Positions 16,028-22,681 of a stretch of DNA of 25,397 bases are shown here, in pieces. The stretch's first letter is position 1; each line of letters begins with the position of its first letter. The position numbers were made by a program, and so were the translations under genes. This DNA comes from a virus. The stretch is from IMG/VR virus record IMGVR_UViG_3300006108_000053, positions 1 through 25,397 of that record; one strand, written 5' to 3'. A model generated the notes under the pieces. It saw nothing but the letters and a program-made list of their open reading frames with translations. It had not been told where the DNA came from and did not search any database.

Positions 16028-16666
16028 TTAATACCCTGAGCTATACGGATTAGGCAGCCTGCGCGTAAATGTGCCAGCAAGCACGTTCTGCACTTTTTTG
16101 ATGTATTCGTTCTTGAAGATCTCGGACTCGCCGTAAGACTGCTCTTTGTATTTGGCAGTATGGCAAGCGTAGTAAGCCACTGGAGAAGTCCAAGGATCGG
16201 GAATAGGGTCTACGTCCGACAAGTTTACGAGCGGCACTGGCTCAATAACCGTGTCGATTTCCATTGCATAAACTTGGTCAGGCACAGGACCAAGGTAAAA
16301 GGTCTGAGTGCCATACATGGTGAACGCGATTGGGCGTCCAATGTAGTTCTGCCAATAGCGAAGCTGCGCGTTGAAATCACTCCACGCCAGATAGCGCAAA
16401 GGAACGCGGCTGTTGCCCCAATACAGGTTGATGTTCACAATATCCATCGTCTGCGCACCCTGCGGCATTGATGAAAACGTGTAGATCTCTTGGCTGGTGA
16501 CGGTATTCAACATCTGAATGGTGCGAAGGCAGCCGGTATCGCGCACCAAGCGATTTCTCGCTTCGTTGATGTAGTCAGTCAGTTCATTGGTCGAATAAAA
16601 GTTGGCGTTAGCGTCGTGCAGAAGCCTCTGGCACTGCGTAATGTAGTTTTGAAGCGTCGTGGACAT
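16028..16666 (-). CDS. Head-tail adaptor (DUF6682-like)
   Basis: 212 residues. The N-terminus LQNYITQCQRLLHDANANFY, then STNELTDYINEARNRLVRDT, is the characteristic start of the DUF6682-type adaptor family in short-tailed phages, and helices with conserved aromatic residues follow (LYWGNSRVPLRYLAWSDFNA; VAYYACHTAKYKEQSYGESE). The protein is expected to form a ring under the portal that receives the nozzle. GAGGAGG lies 4 bases before the ATG. Its order, capsid then small proteins then adaptor then nozzle, is as expected. Confidence 0.75.
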   Translation of the reverse strand: MSTTLQNYITQCQRLLHDANANFYSTNELTDYINEARNRLVRDTGCLRTIQMLNTVTSQEIYTFSSMPQGAQTMDIVNINLYWGNSRVPLRYLAWSDFNAQLRYWQNYIGRPIAFTMYGTQTFYLGPVPDQVYAMEIDTVIEPVPLVNLSDVDPIPDPWTSPVAYYACHTAKYKEQSYGESEIFKNEYIKKVQNVLAGTFTRRLPNPYSSGY

Positions 16667-16678
16667 GCGCCCTCCTCA

Positions 16679-17023
16679 TTATCGAGTGGCGTGAAGCGTC
16701 TTTACTCCCCCAACAACCCTGTGACGGGCTGAAGGGGGAGCATTGACCGTCGCCGGGGACAACGAACGACGATTCTGAGGCGCATCCTCACTGATTTGAA
16801 TCTCAGCAAGGCGCACCAATCCCTGCGGAACGTCATTTGACGTTTTAACCCAGCCCAAACGGGTCAAAAACGGCGCTTTATCTTCAATCTGATAGCCAAA
16901 AGTAGCGCGGGCCACTTCTACAGGAACTTCAACAGAGGTCTGAGGCGGAAATTTGAAAATTTCCCCGTCCCAAGAACCCTGCAAGAAGTCAGAACCCGTA
17001 TTAGTGACCCACACTTTGTCCAT
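16679..17023 (-). CDS. Unrecognised 114-residue structural accessory protein
   Basis: 114 residues from ATG 17021-17023, which overlaps the preceding stop as TGATG with GGTGAG nearby. An upstream TTG start at 17047 is less likely. The N-terminal half is beta-like (KVWVTNTGSDFLQGSWDGE; FPPQTSVEVPVEVARATFGY), followed by KAPFLTRLGWVKTS and a basic, Pro/Ser-rich tail. It sits between the decoration-like genes and the adaptor, so a head-completion or virion surface role is plausible. No family recognised. Confidence 0.65.
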   Translation of the reverse strand: MDKVWVTNTGSDFLQGSWDGEIFKFPPQTSVEVPVEVARATFGYQIEDKAPFLTRLGWVKTSNDVPQGLVRLAEIQISEDAPQNRRSLSPATVNAPPSARHRVVGGVKTLHATR

Positions 17024-17478
17024 CAGAAACTCACCACGTCGCCCCAAACGCTAATGTTCACCGAGGTATTGGCGACAGCAACGCCAACCTTAACGAACAA
17101 AGCACTTGCAGTGTAGGCAGTAGTGGCCGCACCGGAGGCAAGCGTCAGGTCTTGCCAAGTATTGGCAGCAGTGACGTTACCTAGCGTCTGCCCAGCAGCC
17201 GTCGTCACCGCGTTTGACGTGTTACCGTCGTTGCTGGTGAGGATGGTCACATTGGCAGTAGCCAAAGACGGAACTGTGCCGCCCGCAGTGTTGGCAGGGT
17301 TTGTCACCGTAATGCGACGGATGATGTAAGAGCCAGTGCTACCAACGCCGCCCGAAAGAATCGGGAGGGTCGCAACCGCATTGCCAGTGCTTGCCAACGA
17401 AGTCGCTGGCGAGAAAGACACACGAAAAGACCCAAAAGCGTCTTGGTAAAACTGACCTACGGAATCAGGATTAGCCAT
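17023..17478 (-). CDS. Beta-rich head decoration-like protein
   Basis: 151 residues, starting MANPDSVGQFYQDAFGSFRV, then Thr/Val/Ala-rich with alternating strands (YIIRRITVTNPANTAGG; SALFVKVGVAVANTSVNISV). There is no catalytic motif. AAAGGAG precedes the ATG by 6 bases. Composition, size and position just after the major capsid gene suggest a capsid surface or head-fibre protein. The gene ends in the TGATG overlap with the next. Confidence 0.6.
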   Translation of the reverse strand: MANPDSVGQFYQDAFGSFRVSFSPATSLASTGNAVATLPILSGGVGSTGSYIIRRITVTNPANTAGGTVPSLATANVTILTSNDGNTSNAVTTAAGQTLGNVTAANTWQDLTLASGAATTAYTASALFVKVGVAVANTSVNISVWGDVVSF

Positions 17479-17489
17479 CGGTCACTCCT

Positions 17490-17846
17490 TTAGGAAGTGA
17501 AGGTTCCAGAAGCCGCCTGACCGCCATTCACCGTCAACAACGTGACCGTCTGAGTGCCGGTGACGGCGTTCGCGCGGACGTTGAAACCGTCAGAGAACAG
17601 AACGCCGCCAGTGTTGTTAGCAAGGAGCGTGCTCCAGCTATTCGCACTACCAGTGTAGTTGTTCACCTCAATGGTGACGTTAGCAGCCGGAAGCATGAGA
17701 TACATGCCAGCCGGGACAAACTGCGAGTTAAGCATCGCAGTCGAGTTGCCCGCGCCAACATTCGCCACCGATACCGGCAGAAAATACGCCGCCGCCGAGT
17801 TGGCGCTGACGTTGTTGACGAGGATCTTGTTAAGAGCGAGTGCCAT
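17490..17846 (-). CDS. Beta-rich small capsid-associated protein
   Basis: 118 residues with a repetitive Ala/Asn/Val/Thr composition (KILVNNVSANSAAAYFLPVS; AANVTIEVNNYTGSANSWST) and no charged clusters. It resembles small trimeric decoration proteins in size and beta content, but no signature is visible. AAGGAG lies 7 bases upstream of the ATG and overlaps the capsid stop region. A decoration role is inferred from its place directly downstream of the capsid gene. Confidence 0.6.
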   Translation of the reverse strand: MALALNKILVNNVSANSAAAYFLPVSVANVGAGNSTAMLNSQFVPAGMYLMLPAANVTIEVNNYTGSANSWSTLLANNTGGVLFSDGFNVRANAVTGTQTVTLLTVNGGQAASGTFTS

Positions 17847-17857
17847 TGACTAACTCC

Positions 17858-18874
17858 TTAGATCGAAAGGCTGTTGTAGCCGGTGACTTTGGTCATAGAA
17901 CGCGGCTTGGTGTTAACCAATTCCGCAATCATCAGAACCGCACCGACATAACCAATTTGCCAATTCGGCAAAGTGGACTCAAAACCCGTAAACACAAACG
18001 AACCCTGCTCATGGATATAGAGCGACAAATAGTTCGTGTTCAGGAAGTAAACCGTGCCTTCAGGGCAATACGGGTCCGGGTAAACCGGAACGCCGGCAAC
18101 CATCAGAGCGCGGAACGCAGCCTGCGGGCCATTGGCATCAGTGTCAAAGCCGTGACCCGGCGTAATGACATACTGCTCCTGACCAACATAGTCCTGCGCC
18201 AGAAGTGTCCAAGTGCCAAAGCCGCAAACCGCAAAGGTCGGAACTTCAGCGCCATTCTTCACGGTGCCGGAAATGTATTGCAAGATGTTCTGACGAGTCG
18301 GGTTCACCGAACCAGCCGCATACACCTTCGAGCGCCACCAAGTGTTCTGAGTGGTCGAGCGAGTGATGTTGCCGTAAGTCGCAGTGCCAGTGCCATCATC
18401 AACCGCCGCTGGCAGCCCAATAAACTGCTGCGTGTTGGTCGTGTTGTTGTAAAGCGCCGTCGCCATCGCATCCATCATCACGTTGGTCGCATCGTTCATG
18501 CGAGCCTCAATGAGCGGAATAACAGCATGATCCTGCTGAACCGCACCTTCCATGCCCAAGAACGGCACGGGAGCGATCATCAACTTTAGGTTAAATTCAG
18601 CGTCGAACGCGCCTTGCTGGACGCTCGGCTGGCTGAACGAACCGCTGTAGTCAGACCATTGCGCGTTGACAAACTGCGAACCCTGCACCGGCACGGTAAC
18701 AGAAGACACACCGCCAGAAGCAACCTGACTGTTCGAAATCAACGCCGCAAGAAGCGGAGTCGAGTTGTAGATTTGAACAACCAGCTTGGGAATAAACGCA
18801 CGCCGCGTGACATAAGTCAGCTCGGTATACTGCGTTGATCCCGTCGCCGGAAGAATGCCACCACCAATAGGCAT
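17858..18874 (-). CDS. Major capsid protein
   Basis: 338 residues. Position directly after a scaffold-type gene and before decoration-like genes identifies it. Sequence features fit an HK97-fold capsid: an N-terminal arm (PIGGGILPATGSTQYTELTY), long helix region IPLIEARMNDATNVMMDAMA, an internal Trp/Ser-rich domain, and C-terminal GYVGAVLMIAELVNTKPRS. The ATG follows GGAG by 7 bases. The protein appears to lack an N-terminal delta domain, as expected when a separate scaffold is encoded. Strong expression is expected because of the clear ribosome site and its own short spacer. Confidence 0.85.
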   Translation of the reverse strand: MPIGGGILPATGSTQYTELTYVTRRAFIPKLVVQIYNSTPLLAALISNSQVASGGVSSVTVPVQGSQFVNAQWSDYSGSFSQPSVQQGAFDAEFNLKLMIAPVPFLGMEGAVQQDHAVIPLIEARMNDATNVMMDAMATALYNNTTNTQQFIGLPAAVDDGTGTATYGNITRSTTQNTWWRSKVYAAGSVNPTRQNILQYISGTVKNGAEVPTFAVCGFGTWTLLAQDYVGQEQYVITPGHGFDTDANGPQAAFRALMVAGVPVYPDPYCPEGTVYFLNTNYLSLYIHEQGSFVFTGFESTLPNWQIGYVGAVLMIAELVNTKPRSMTKVTGYNSLSI

Positions 18875-18912
18875 GGTTTATCTCCGAAAAAAATTAAGTC
18901 CCCTACAAAACG

Positions 18913-19455
18913 TCAAATGCCAATGGGTCGCGTGGGTTTGCGCAACTCATTAAAAGCCTTTGCCGCTTCATTCCTTGCAGCCATCTGCGGGTTTTTCCAG
19001 AACGCCGAAAGCGTAGTCTTGGCAGTGTCGTCCATCACGTTCCGGTTATAGGAAGTGGGAGTCGGCGCGGCCTGTTCACGCATCCAGCGATGGTAATCCG
19101 CTGCGGTTTCGTGAGAAGTAATACCCTTCTCCAACATGATCTTCTCCACTTCCTCGATCTCGCTTTCGCTGTTCACCATGCCTTTTTTCATAAGGTTGGT
19201 GCGGCGACGCTCAAGATCTTCAAGAGCCTCTTTTTCCTGAAGCCTAGCTTCAAGCTGACGAACACGGGCGTCTGAAGCGTCAATCGCACTCGTGGTGCGA
19301 TCTTCAATGTCGATTTCCGGGATCGTCATGTCAGGCTTGGCTTTTTTGGTCAGACGCAAAAAGTCTTTGCGAGTGGCCGGATTTTCAGCAAGCTGACGCG
19401 CCAAAGCCGCGAGCTCATCGCGGGCTTCCGGCGAAAGATCTTCGAGAGAAGGCAT
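18913..19455 (-). CDS. Scaffold protein
   Basis: 180 residues, charged and helical. It is rich in Glu, Asp, Lys and Arg (SPEARDELAALARQLAENPA; VRQLEARLQEKEALEDLERR; SESEIEEVEKIMLEKGITS) with coiled-coil character and few aromatic residues. The C-terminus is basic (NELRKPTRPIGI), suitable for contacting the capsid shell. It lies immediately upstream of the major capsid gene, the classic scaffold position. AGGGGAC is 4 bases before the ATG. Confidence 0.75.
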   Translation of the reverse strand: MPSLEDLSPEARDELAALARQLAENPATRKDFLRLTKKAKPDMTIPEIDIEDRTTSAIDASDARVRQLEARLQEKEALEDLERRRTNLMKKGMVNSESEIEEVEKIMLEKGITSHETAADYHRWMREQAAPTPTSYNRNVMDDTAKTTLSAFWKNPQMAARNEAAKAFNELRKPTRPIGI

Positions 19456-19473
19456 GTCTGTCCCCTAACCTAT

Positions 19474-19659
19474 TCAGATGACTTTATGCCCGTCGCCGGG
19501 CTTCTTGATCGACAGGTTGTTCTTCGGTCCAGTCTTGGACGCAGAAGAAAGCCCACCAAGATGCGCGTAGCGCGGCGGGTTGTAGATTGGACCATGCATC
19601 TGCTGGTCGCTAGTCGGGCGGCGGATGACACCAGCGCCCCTCGGCTTGAAAAGTTCCAT
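19474..19659 (-). CDS. Small basic 61-residue head-region protein
   Basis: 61 residues from ATG 19657-19659, which lies 4 bases after the previous stop and has AAGGAT about 6 bases upstream. The frame runs farther upstream but only through low-complexity coding sequence of the neighbour. The sequence is basic and Gly/Pro/Ser-rich (ELFKPRGAGVIRRPTSDQQ; GGLSSASKTGPKNNLSIKK) with HGPIYNPPRYAHLGG in the middle. No family recognised. It lies between the Pro/Gly/Met-rich protein and the scaffold and may be a minor head protein. Confidence 0.6.
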   Translation of the reverse strand: MELFKPRGAGVIRRPTSDQQMHGPIYNPPRYAHLGGLSSASKTGPKNNLSIKKPGDGHKVI

Positions 19660-19663
19660 GATC

Positions 19664-20161
19664 TTATCCTTGCATGGGCGGAGCGCCGCCACCGGGCGGC
19701 ATTGGAGGCATACCACCGGGCATACCACCGGGCGGCATGGGCGGAGGAGCGCCAGGAGGCGCACCGGGCATCGGCGGAGAAGCCGCCATAGCCCTAGCTT
19801 CAGGACTGCCACCGCCTGCATTTGGCAGGGTTTGCAGCATCTGAAGAATCTCAGCATTCTTGAGGCTGTTAGTCTTGGCGGTGCGCGGACCCATCATGCC
19901 CGTCAGGCTCTTAAGAGCCGACATGACTTTTTGCCCTTCATCGCTTTCAGCACCAAGACCCGGCAGCGATTGCTCAAGAAGATCCATCGCCAAACCAATA
20001 TTGATTCGAGCCGATTCCTGCGTTCCAAGACGAGGTTCAGGATTTGACATAGGAGCCGCAGACGGCGGTTGAGGAGCATTGGGGTCAGACCCAATAGCAG
20101 CGCCCGGCGCAGATTGCTGCGCTTGCATCAACTCCATCATCTTAGAAGTCGAATCAGACAC
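19664..20161 (-). CDS. Pro/Gly/Met-rich head-region protein
   Basis: 165 residues, GTG start at 20159-20161 with GGAG 7 bases before it. The N-terminal half is helical (MMELMQAQQSAPGAA; ARINIGLAMDLLEQSLPGLG). The C-terminal 40 residues are a low-complexity Pro/Gly/Met tail built from PPGAPPP, PGGMPGGMPP and related units; at DNA level a 12-base unit is duplicated exactly at 19708-19731. It is the first gene after the structured intergenic region. A minor head or assembly protein is possible. Confidence 0.6.
   Translation of the reverse strand: MSDSTSKMMELMQAQQSAPGAAIGSDPNAPQPPSAAPMSNPEPRLGTQESARINIGLAMDLLEQSLPGLGAESDEGQKVMSALKSLTGMMGPRTAKTNSLKNAEILQMLQTLPNAGGGSPEARAMAASPPMPGAPPGAPPPMPPGGMPGGMPPMPPGGGAPPMQG
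19708..19731. repeat. Exact tandem 12-bp duplication in coding sequence
   Basis: The unit gcataccaccgg occurs twice back to back, extending the PGGM tail of the 165-residue protein. It is a small slippage-prone tract. Confidence 0.8.
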
Positions 20162-20181
20162 CTTACGCTCCAGTTAATAAT

Positions 20182-20201
20182 AAATCCGCGTTAGCAGATT
20201 T
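20182..20201 (-). promoter_or_regulatory. Hairpin H3 before the head-gene ribosome site
   Basis: In the minus-strand transcript AAAUCUGC can pair with GCGGAUUU around a 4-base loop (UAAC), an 8-bp stem with one G-U wobble. The wobble would be a C-A mismatch on the plus strand, so the structure is better on the minus-strand RNA. A U-rich tail follows, then the ribosome site of the 165-residue gene. Confidence 0.5.
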
Positions 20202-20215
20202 TGGCATAATAAAAC

Positions 20216-20254
20216 AAGGGGGAATATATTTGAGGTCCGTCCCCCTCAGCGGAC
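20216..20254 (-). promoter_or_regulatory. Possible H-type RNA pseudoknot or terminator hairpin
   Basis: Minus-strand RNA: GUCCG (20254-20250) pairs with CGGAC (20239-20235). The loop between them contains GAGGGGGA (20247-20240), which can pair with UCCCCCUU (20223-20216). Both stems can form together as an H-type pseudoknot: 5 and 8 bp, connecting loops of 2 and 11 bases. Alternatively GAGGGGGA and UCCCCCUU form a simple hairpin followed by GUUUUAUUA, resembling a weak intrinsic terminator. Which form exists, if any, cannot be decided from one sequence. Confidence 0.4.
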
Positions 20255-20262
20255 ATCGGAGA

Positions 20263-20290
20263 CTAACAACGGGCTAAACCCGTCTGTTAG
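20263..20290 (-). promoter_or_regulatory. Hairpin H1 directly after the last micro-ORF
   Basis: Minus-strand RNA CUAACA-G-ACGGG, loop UUUAG, CCCGU-UGUUAG: an 11-bp stem with one bulged G, starting at the base after the micro-ORF stop codon. No U-run follows, so it is not an intrinsic terminator alone; an RNase site, pausing hairpin or attenuator arm are options. Confidence 0.55.
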
Positions 20291-20323
20291 TTACTTCCGG
20301 CGGTGCTTGCGGCCCTTAGCCAT
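20291..20323 (-). CDS. 10-codon basic micro-ORF (MAKGRKHRRK)
   Basis: ATG at 20321-20323 with AAAGGAGG 7 bases upstream, one of the strongest ribosome sites in the window, opens ten codons: Met-Ala-Lys-Gly-Arg-Lys-His-Arg-Arg-Lys, then TAA. Seven of ten residues are basic. The stop abuts hairpin H1. A strong ribosome site before so short a frame suggests it is translated, either as a leader peptide whose translation controls the RNA behind it or as a tiny DNA-binding peptide. I know of no family. Confidence 0.5.
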   Translation of the reverse strand: MAKGRKHRRK

Positions 20324-20337
20324 AATAAATCCTCCTT

Positions 20338-20373
20338 TCATAATTTGAGTTGCGTCCCCTGGGCCACCGTCAT
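20338..20373 (-). CDS. 11-codon micro-ORF
   Basis: ATG at 20371-20373 follows the stop of the 13-codon frame without a gap; the product would be MTVAQGTQLKL, ending TGA at 20338-20340, just before the next ribosome site. It has no ribosome site of its own and would depend on re-initiation. Weakest of the three micro-ORFs; it may be chance. Confidence 0.25.
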   Translation of the reverse strand: MTVAQGTQLKL

Positions 20374-20415
20374 TTAGCGAGCGCGACGGCGAGCACGTTT
20401 CATGGCGCGATACAT
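20374..20415 (-). CDS. 13-codon Arg-rich micro-ORF (MYRAMKRARRRAR)
   Basis: ATG at 20413-20415 with AGGGGGG about 8 bases upstream opens thirteen codons, six of them Arg and one Lys, ending TAA at 20374-20376. It begins 14 bases after the stop of the 49-residue gene. With the 10-codon frame downstream it forms a pair of very basic mini-peptides. Leader peptide or nucleic-acid-binding micro-protein are both possible. Confidence 0.4.
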   Translation of the reverse strand: MYRAMKRARRRAR

Positions 20416-20429
20416 CAAATCACCCCCCT

Positions 20430-20579
20430 TCATTCACGATCCAAGCGGCGCGTATTAGCGCGCGGCGCGGACGTGCGAATAGAGGATACGCGATATTCAA
20501 TGCCTGCGCCATCTCTACCTGCATTCAACTGGGAAGTTTGAATTCTTGGCTGATCGCCACGAGGAGTTTCATCAGCCAT
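20430..20579 (-). CDS. 49-residue basic protein coupled to the portal gene
   Basis: The ATG at 20577-20579 shares its A with the portal stop (TAATG). The product begins MADETPRGDQPRIQTSQLNA and continues GRDGAGIEYRVSSIRTSAPR, ending RRLDRE; TGA is at 20430-20432. It is polar, Arg-rich and probably disordered. The exact stop-start fusion with the portal gene argues that it is real. It could be a portal-associated or DNA-contacting peptide; no family recognised. Confidence 0.6.
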   Translation of the reverse strand: MADETPRGDQPRIQTSQLNAGRDGAGIEYRVSSIRTSAPRANTRRLDRE

Positions 20580-22213
20580 TACTTCACCTGTTTTAATTTT
20601 GCGCCACCGCCTTCATGGTGCGGTTGCGCGGCTGCTTTTGCCTCGTTCTTTTTCAGCTTGTCTTTCAACAACTGCTTCATTGGAGGCTCCAGAAGATCCA
20701 GCAAGCTCTCTTTGTCAATCGCGCCTGCCTTGAACAGATTAAACGCCAAAGTGCGCAAATCTTCCATGAAAATTGGACTATTGGAATGCGCGTCAACCTT
20801 GACGACAAAATCCTTAGTAAACTGCTCCGCGATAAAATCCATGCCATTTGCATCGCGGAAAGACGTGTCGTCGTCCATCTGCATCAGCCGCAGATAGAGT
20901 GTCGCCATTTTCTCAAGCGCATCCTCAACGATAAGAGCGCGCTTCTTCGCACGGGAAGACCCAAGCCGCGCCAACTGCGAAGCGTGACCAGAAGAACGAA
21001 CTCCAGACTCGCCATGACCAGAGAGAATGCTGCTGATACCAGAGGCTTCAGCAAACATTGCGTCAATCTCGCCAATTTCCTTGTAAAGGTCCTGCGGGAT
21101 TTCAGGCGCAAGTTTCTCAACCTTTGAATTGGGCATGTCGGTCGCCAACAACCCGCCAGCACGGTTAAGAGCAAAGTTCTTTTCATCCAAAATGCCAGTA
21201 AAGCCCATCAAAGCTGTCGGAGGGTTTACTTGCTTGGACAACAGATCAAGTATCTCACTCATCCGCTTGTTGCGCATTTCTTGCAGATAAATGAGGCGAG
21301 AAACCTCAGACTGCCCCCAATAGTAGTCAAACTGGGGGTTGGGATTCAAATGCACAAACGGCAACTCTCCTTTTAAGAAAATTGCCTTGTTTGAATCCTC
21401 GTTCCACAACGGGCGGTCATAAATTACAACGCCGGGGTCGGCAATCGTGACAATCTGATAGTCTTGCGTTTCGTCGTTGTAGACATACAACTCTCGCATT
21501 TCGATGGTGTCCTCGGCAACTTGAGGACGCATACGATTCACGCCAGACAAATCCAAGTTCACGTTGCCGTAAATGGTCGGATTGCTCTGCGACATGATAA
21601 TGCGGTTGACCGCATTCGGAATCTCGGTCGGTGCATGGATGGAGGAGGTAATGCGTTTCATCAACGCTTCACGGCGCGGGTGTCGGTATAGGTTTCGCGC
21701 CAATTCGGATTTAGTGATGTAGTAGGTCTGGCACAAAGCCTCTTGGCGATCCGTGTAAGGCACATCCTCGCGCAACACGCCAATGGCTCCAGGCTCAACC
21801 ATATACGGTGTAATGCCGCCAGGGCGACGCACCAATTTGACAAACGTGCAGCCAAACACCAGTGACCACGTTAGGGCCATGCTGAAGATGTTGTCAGCGT
21901 TGGTGTTTGACCATTCGTCGTTAAGAGCCTGAGTCAAGACGGGGATCTTGGAATGTTCCGCTTCTTTGACTGCTGCACCCAACGCAATAGAAAAACGGGT
22001 TTGGTCCGCGCTGTAGAGGAATGACACAAGCTGGTCGATATGCGGGTAGATCTTGTTATAATGCGCTGGGCTTTCTTCAGGACCAGAGCCAAACAAGAAA
22101 TAGCTACGCAGGGAAACATAATCGCCCTTTCGCTCATTTTGCGAAACGTAACACTTCTCAGCTAGGTCTAAATAGAAAAACTCTCGCTCATCAGCATCGG
22201 ACGGGATAATCAT
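20579..22213 (-). CDS. Portal protein
   Basis: 544 residues. It lies after TerL and ahead of the scaffold and capsid genes, the usual place and near the usual length for podovirus portals. Typical portal features include the N-terminal YVSLRSYFLFGSGPEESP, NKIYPHIDQLVSFLYSADQT, an inner helical region FDYYWGQSEVSRLIYLQEMR, and a C-terminal helical, Lys/Ala-rich tail (MKQLLKDKLKKNEAKAAAQP). It forms the twelvefold ring through which DNA enters and leaves. The ATG overlaps the preceding stop (ATGA). Confidence 0.85.
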   Translation of the reverse strand: MIIPSDADEREFFYLDLAEKCYVSQNERKGDYVSLRSYFLFGSGPEESPAHYNKIYPHIDQLVSFLYSADQTRFSIALGAAVKEAEHSKIPVLTQALNDEWSNTNADNIFSMALTWSLVFGCTFVKLVRRPGGITPYMVEPGAIGVLREDVPYTDRQEALCQTYYITKSELARNLYRHPRREALMKRITSSIHAPTEIPNAVNRIIMSQSNPTIYGNVNLDLSGVNRMRPQVAEDTIEMRELYVYNDETQDYQIVTIADPGVVIYDRPLWNEDSNKAIFLKGELPFVHLNPNPQFDYYWGQSEVSRLIYLQEMRNKRMSEILDLLSKQVNPPTALMGFTGILDEKNFALNRAGGLLATDMPNSKVEKLAPEIPQDLYKEIGEIDAMFAEASGISSILSGHGESGVRSSGHASQLARLGSSRAKKRALIVEDALEKMATLYLRLMQMDDDTSFRDANGMDFIAEQFTKDFVVKVDAHSNSPIFMEDLRTLAFNLFKAGAIDKESLLDLLEPPMKQLLKDKLKKNEAKAAAQPHHEGGGAKLKQVK

Positions 22214-22680
22214 GTTTTGATCTTTAACCCCTCATGATCGGCAATATAACTTGCGGCGCGTGGTCCTTGCAAGTCTCCTACATCTCTGGGCAATACACTA
22301 ACAGATTCCCCTTTAACAGACTTGTATGCTTTTCCGCCCATAACATTAGACATGCTAATGCCGCCTCCGCCGCCCCAAATGGCATTGTCACCCGGACGCG
22401 CTTCACGCATTTCTTGTTCTTGTTTAGAAACCGGCGCGTTGTTCCTTGTGAAATACCCCTGTTGGCTTTCGCCTTCACGAGTGCTTTTGATGTTGCTCAT
22501 GCCGAACTCTTGAGCCATGCCTTTAAGCGAGCGATCAGCAGTTTTCGTTCTTGCCGACATGTATGACGGTGCGCGAAGGAACACGACGTTAATGCCATGC
22601 TCGCAGCCATTCGGGCATACAGGCTCCCAAGCCTCAAAGAACCCATGCTGGTCGCATTTGTAGTCACGTTTTACAGCCAT
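22210..22680 (-). CDS. Small zinc-ribbon-like protein between TerL and portal
   Basis: 156 residues from ATG 22678-22680, which has AAAGGGGAC 4 bases upstream and lies 1 base after the preceding stop; the frame could be extended to 22758 but without a ribosome site. Cys9, His12, Cys22 and Cys26 in KCDQHGFFEAWEPVCPNGC form a zinc-ribbon or knuckle-like pattern. The rest is polar and probably partly disordered, including GDNAIWGGGGGISMSN. Proteins with this N-terminal pattern occur near terminase genes in environmental podoviruses. It may be a portal or packaging accessory. Confidence 0.65.
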   Translation of the reverse strand: MAVKRDYKCDQHGFFEAWEPVCPNGCEHGINVVFLRAPSYMSARTKTADRSLKGMAQEFGMSNIKSTREGESQQGYFTRNNAPVSKQEQEMREARPGDNAIWGGGGGISMSNVMGGKAYKSVKGESVSVLPRDVGDLQGPRAASYIADHEGLKIKT

Positions 22681-22681
22681 A

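Noticed and set aside
17840-18589. Plus-strand open frame of 249 codons opposite the major capsid gene
   Set aside because: Arg/His/Asn-rich, no ribosome site or domain, fully inside a well-supported capsid gene.
18880-18916. TTGACG-like -35 element before the capsid gene
   Set aside because: No acceptable -10 at 16-18 bases, and the bases belong to the scaffold stop region.
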